From: Pleurocapsa sp. MO_226.B13
Lineage (GTDB): Bacteria; Cyanobacteriota; Cyanobacteriia; Cyanobacteriales; Xenococcaceae
Direction of reading: 5' to 3'
Assembly: GCA_030064795.1 (NCBI GenBank)
Contig: JASJEI010000247.1
Location: forward strand, 1 to 15,510
DNA length: 15,510 nucleotides
Positions within the stretch are counted from its first letter, which is position 1. Each line of letters opens with the position of its first letter. The notes below the pieces were generated by a model that worked only from the letters and a program-made list of their open reading frames with translations, had not been told where the DNA came from and did no database searches. The position numbers and the translations under genes were made by a program. Shown in pieces: positions 12,664 through 15,510 of the stretch.

Positions 12664-15087
12664 TTAGGGTTCGGTCAATTCGATAATAGCATCAAAGTCA
12701 TATTTATTTAGCATTTGGGCGATCGCCTGAGCAATACAATCTTGTGCTTCGGGGATTTGGGCAATCAACCGTTCGATTTGTTCGGCATCTACGGCGATCG
12801 CAGCGCGATTTAATTGAGCAACTAGCTCTAGGGGTAAAGGACTCAAATCTTGAAATGTAAGTTTTTGTTTGGATTCGGCATCTTGATGGTTGACTTCTGA
12901 TTCATAGATAAATTTAACACCCAGATGTTGAGTTAACTTGTCAAAAATAGTCTGTTCTCGAAAGGGTTTGGCAACAAAGTCATCGCAACCAGCTTTGAGA
13001 ATTTTTTCTCGTTGTTCTTCAAATGCGGAGGCGGTTATGGCGATGATAATTGTCTTTTTACCTTGAGGATAACTTTTAATAGTTTGGGTAGCTTCGTAGC
13101 CATCCATAACGGGCATTCTCATGTCCATCCAAATTAAATCTGGCAACCATTTTTGCCACAAGGCGATCGCTTCTGCACCGTTATTGGCCGTGTAAGTTTC
13201 TAAGCCAACCGAACGTAATAACTCAACCAAAGCCAAACGATTGGTTTGGCGATCATCTACCACCAGGAGGCGATAATTTGGTTGTCCTGGGGCAATTTTT
13301 TTAACTTTCTGAGTCGGAGATAAAGCTTCTACCTGTGCTGAATCTGGCAACTCTACTTGAATATCAAAAGCGAAAGCAGAACCTACTCCCACAGTACTGA
13401 TAGCTTGAATATTACCACCCATTAATTCGACAAACTGACGAACGATCGACAACCCCAATCCCGTACCGCCTTCGGACTGAATCCCGCTAGCGGTTTGCAC
13501 AAAGGGATCGAATAGTCGATCTAATTCCTCTGGGGCGATCCCTTTTCCTGTATCTAAGATTTCAAAACTGAGTTGAAATTTATTATTTGTATTATTTGAT
13601 ACTCGATCGGAGTCAGGGATAAATGCTCGTAGGGTTACTCCCCCAACTTGAGTAAATTTAACCGCATTGCCTAAAAGATTAATTAATAATTGTCGCAGTT
13701 TGCGGGCATCGCTAATAATATATCGTGGCAAATCCTCAGCCAGGATAAACTTTAACCACAACCCTTTGGCTTCCGCTTTAATTTGAAACATCTCTTGGAT
13801 GGTTTGTAGGAGTCGATGCAGGTCAAACGGTGCATTGTTCAGAGTAATTTTGCCCGCCTCAATTTTGGACATTTCCAAAACATCGTTAATTAAATTGAGT
13901 AGATGTTCGCCACTACGATTAATAATGCCCAGTGAGGCTTTGTTTTCTGGGCTAAGATTAGCATCTCGCACCATCAACTGCGAAAAACCCAGGATGGCAT
14001 TGAGGGGAGTGCGTAATTCATGACTCATATTAGCCAAAAATAGACTTTTGGCTCGATTGGCAGCTTCGGCTTCTTTGGCTTTTAGCTCTAATTGATGGCT
14101 AGATTTTTCTAACTGTTGACGAGAAACAGATAATTGTCGTGATAGCCAAGTTACCCCTAGCAATAATCCAAACACCGATATTAACCCCACTAAAATAATC
14201 GCACTAGCTAAGCGACGAGCGGGAGCGAAGGCTTCATCTTGGTTGATTTCAACGAGTAAGGCAATATCTTGTTCGTTCAGCCAGCGATAGACTCCTAAAA
14301 CTGGAGAATTGGCATAGTTGCGATAAAGTCCATAACCGCTCATACCACTCATGGCCGCATCAATTCCCGCGCTTTCGATCCCTTCACTAAAAGTTGACTG
14401 TGATTGAGATTTTCCAGCAATAAAGCTGTTTCTGCTAATTAACGAACCAACTAGATAACTTTCACCACTTTTCCCCAAACCCGTTCTTTCTCTGACAATG
14501 CGATCGATGCGTTCGAGATCGAGATCGACCAAAATCATTCCCTGACGATTTTCTAAAGGTTTTGCCAAGGTGATCGCAGGTTTTCTGGTCACGGGAGAAA
14601 CATAAAATATAGGTGCAAAGTTGGCCCCGACTTCGACTTGCTCGACATAGGTAATATTAGCTAAGATTTCGTATTCTCCCTCTCGTTGTCGATTCGTAGA
14701 AAGAACAATTTTGTTGGTGCGATCGAGAACAAAAATTTCCCTCAGATTGGGTTTGATTTGATTGACTTGCGCTAAATATCGTCTCAGCGTTCGATCTGCT
14801 TGTTGTTTTTCAGAAGCGTTATTAGAATTAAGCAGAATATTTAAATTAGCTTGAATATCTGGCATTTGAGTTGTTTGCAAGAAATCTCTTTGCCGATCTT
14901 CAAACCAACGAGTAATTTCTGATTCTTTCAAGGTGGCTGCTACGCTAAGACGGTCGAATGCTGCTTGTTTTAAGGCTTCTTTAGCTTTGAAATATGCTAC
15001 TCCTCCAACTATACCCACAGTAATCAAAGCCAAGAGCAAAAAGTAATTGGCTATTTTCGTAGTTAAGGATAACTGCGGTAATTTCAT
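12664..15087 (-). CDS. Membrane-bound hybrid histidine kinase (dCache - HisKA - HATPase_c - receiver)
   Basis: An 807-residue sensor kinase. A transmembrane helix spans about 13-32. A periplasmic double-Cache-like ligand-binding region covers about 40-290, including FVLDRTNKIVLSTNRQREGE and the GLGKSGESYLVG strand-loop typical of Cache domains. A second helix is at 295-315, followed by a coiled-coil linker. HisKA has the phospho-accepting His 356 in NMSHELRTPLNAILGFSQL. HATPase_c shows the N-box LLINLLGNAVKFT (Asn 474), G1 DTGKGI (512-517) and G2 GGTGLGLSIV (540-549). A receiver domain (606-722) has Asp 611/612, phospho-acceptor Asp 655 in IWMDMRMPVMDG and Lys 707 in AKPF. About 60 residues at the C-terminus could be a degenerate Hpt-like helix bundle without a clear His. 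All catalytic residues are intact. The ligand and output partner are not visible; no response regulator is adjacent. Confidence 0.93.
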   Translation of the reverse strand: MKLPQLSLTTKIANYFLLLALITVGIVGGVAYFKAKEALKQAAFDRLSVAATLKESEITRWFEDRQRDFLQTTQMPDIQANLNILLNSNNASEKQQADRTLRRYLAQVNQIKPNLREIFVLDRTNKIVLSTNRQREGEYEILANITYVEQVEVGANFAPIFYVSPVTRKPAITLAKPLENRQGMILVDLDLERIDRIVRERTGLGKSGESYLVGSLISRNSFIAGKSQSQSTFSEGIESAGIDAAMSGMSGYGLYRNYANSPVLGVYRWLNEQDIALLVEINQDEAFAPARRLASAIILVGLISVFGLLLGVTWLSRQLSVSRQQLEKSSHQLELKAKEAEAANRAKSLFLANMSHELRTPLNAILGFSQLMVRDANLSPENKASLGIINRSGEHLLNLINDVLEMSKIEAGKITLNNAPFDLHRLLQTIQEMFQIKAEAKGLWLKFILAEDLPRYIISDARKLRQLLINLLGNAVKFTQVGGVTLRAFIPDSDRVSNNTNNKFQLSFEILDTGKGIAPEELDRLFDPFVQTASGIQSEGGTGLGLSIVRQFVELMGGNIQAISTVGVGSAFAFDIQVELPDSAQVEALSPTQKVKKIAPGQPNYRLLVVDDRQTNRLALVELLRSVGLETYTANNGAEAIALWQKWLPDLIWMDMRMPVMDGYEATQTIKSYPQGKKTIIIAITASAFEEQREKILKAGCDDFVAKPFREQTIFDKLTQHLGVKFIYESEVNHQDAESKQKLTFQDLSPLPLELVAQLNRAAIAVDAEQIERLIAQIPEAQDCIAQAIAQMLNKYDFDAIIELTEP

Positions 15088-15126
15088 TTCTGGGAATGAA
15101 GCATTGGTAAATTGATAATTATCTGA

Positions 15127-15132
15127 ATTATA
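15127..15132 (-). promoter_or_regulatory. Possible -10 box for the histidine kinase gene
   Basis: On the minus strand this reads TATAAT, about 40 bases upstream of the kinase ATG at 15087, in a very A/T-rich stretch. No convincing -35 hexamer sits 16-18 bases upstream. Chance matches are easy in such sequence. Confidence 0.3.
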
Positions 15133-15321
15133 TATAGATATGTGAATAATTAATGTAGCGATCGCTTTGTCTTCAAGGCTTTAGAACTTTTTTAAAAACT
15201 CCTTAATTAACTCTGATACCAAATCCTGTTTACATAGAATACTTATCGGTTAAATCGTCAAAACCTGTAGAGACGACCCCTCTCAATACTGTTCGGTTAA
15301 CAAAGTTATGTGTTGAGACAA

Positions 15322-15362
15322 GCAGGACAAAGGCGTAATTCCGCATGTAGCAGGGGGAGCAG
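15322..15362 (+). repeat. Third, diverged copy of the intergenic repeat found at 7145-7214
   Basis: It shares GCAGGACAAAGGC, CCGCATGTAGCAG and the following GGGGGAGCAG with the copies 8 kb away. The centre differs: GTAATT here, TTTAG there. The shared ends and variable middle suggest a dispersed short repeat family with a variable loop. Confidence 0.75.
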
Positions 15363-15510
15363 GGGGTTGGGTCAGTGTAGGCATGACTCTGTGACACAGC
15401 TGAATTTGCCGTTAACAGCATCCGCTGTTGGTGGTTTGAGATGGGTCAAGACACCTACGAGGGCGCAACAGCCCTTTAGATCAATGCCGATGGTGGGGGC
15501 AGTAATGGCA
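15363..15510. other. Unassigned end of the window
   Basis: No supported gene is seen. The G/C content rises towards the end and a minus-strand frame without stops runs from 15509 to about 15390 (AITAPTIGIDLKGCCALVGV and onward), but it has no recognisable motif. This may be the edge of another mobile element or of a gene that lies mostly outside. Together with 15133-15321 it makes a gene-free stretch of about 380 bases, in which only the repeat at 15322-15362 and one HIP1 octamer near 15161 stand out. Confidence 0.3.

Noticed and set aside
12730..12860. A complete Hpt domain at the kinase C-terminus.
   Set aside because: The helices are there but no conserved phospho-accepting His motif is visible.
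15230..15421. A 63-codon minus-strand frame beginning MLLTANSAVSQSHAYTDP.
   Set aside because: It overlaps the dispersed repeat, has no family resemblance and no ribosome-binding site.

Overview
The window looks like a chromosomal segment of a cyanobacterium. It encodes the photosystem II lipoprotein PsbQ (CyanoQ) and several small families known mainly from cyanobacteria. The octamer GCGATCGC (HIP1) occurs about twenty times, for example near 606, 1911, 2335, 3771, 4246, 5330, 6648, 7265, 8791, 11811, 12720 and 15161. The species cannot be named from this sequence.

Layout. Positions 1-2500 are a graveyard of mobile DNA: the start of an IS5-type transposase gene, a multiply frameshifted IS4-type transposase holding a palindromic insert, a tRNA-Pro(GGG), and the 3' part of an ISL3-type transposase. 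This stretch ends in what I read as one terminus of a Tn7-like, type V-K CRISPR-associated transposon (CAST). It has a terminal TGTACA at 2485-2490 and four ~20-bp repeats inward of it. About 90 bp further inside is a guide-like sequence: GAAAG followed by 17 nt matching the neighbouring tRNA-Asn(GTT) at 16 of 17 positions. The matched site has a GTT PAM and lies 59 bp from the transposon end. No tnsB, tnsC, tniQ or cas12k is in the window, so this is either a solo eroded end or the edge of an element that continues to the left.

Positions 2785-6961 are ordinary genome: one unrecognised gene on the plus strand, then a tightly packed minus-strand run avtA - rimM - araC-type regulator - EamA/YddG-like exporter. 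An aminotransferase, a regulator and a likely amino-acid exporter on one transcript suggest linked amino-acid metabolism and export, with rimM as a housekeeping passenger.

Positions 6962-8690 hold 36-bp repeats and a TnpB-only IS605-type element. Its gene is broken in a run of nine A, and its RuvC site has a rearranged glutamate and no zinc finger. An alpha/beta-hydrolase-fold protein without the usual nucleophile follows, then psbQ with its terminator.

Positions 10338-12423 hold small genes: an FHA protein, a phasin-like protein, a TIGR03792 protein, a zinc-ribbon membrane protein and a DUF3146-like protein. A scrap of an IS200/IS605 TnpA lies at 12465-12560. From 12664 to 15087 there is a large membrane-bound hybrid histidine kinase on the minus strand. 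The last 420 bases contain another copy of the 36-bp-type repeat and no gene that I can support.
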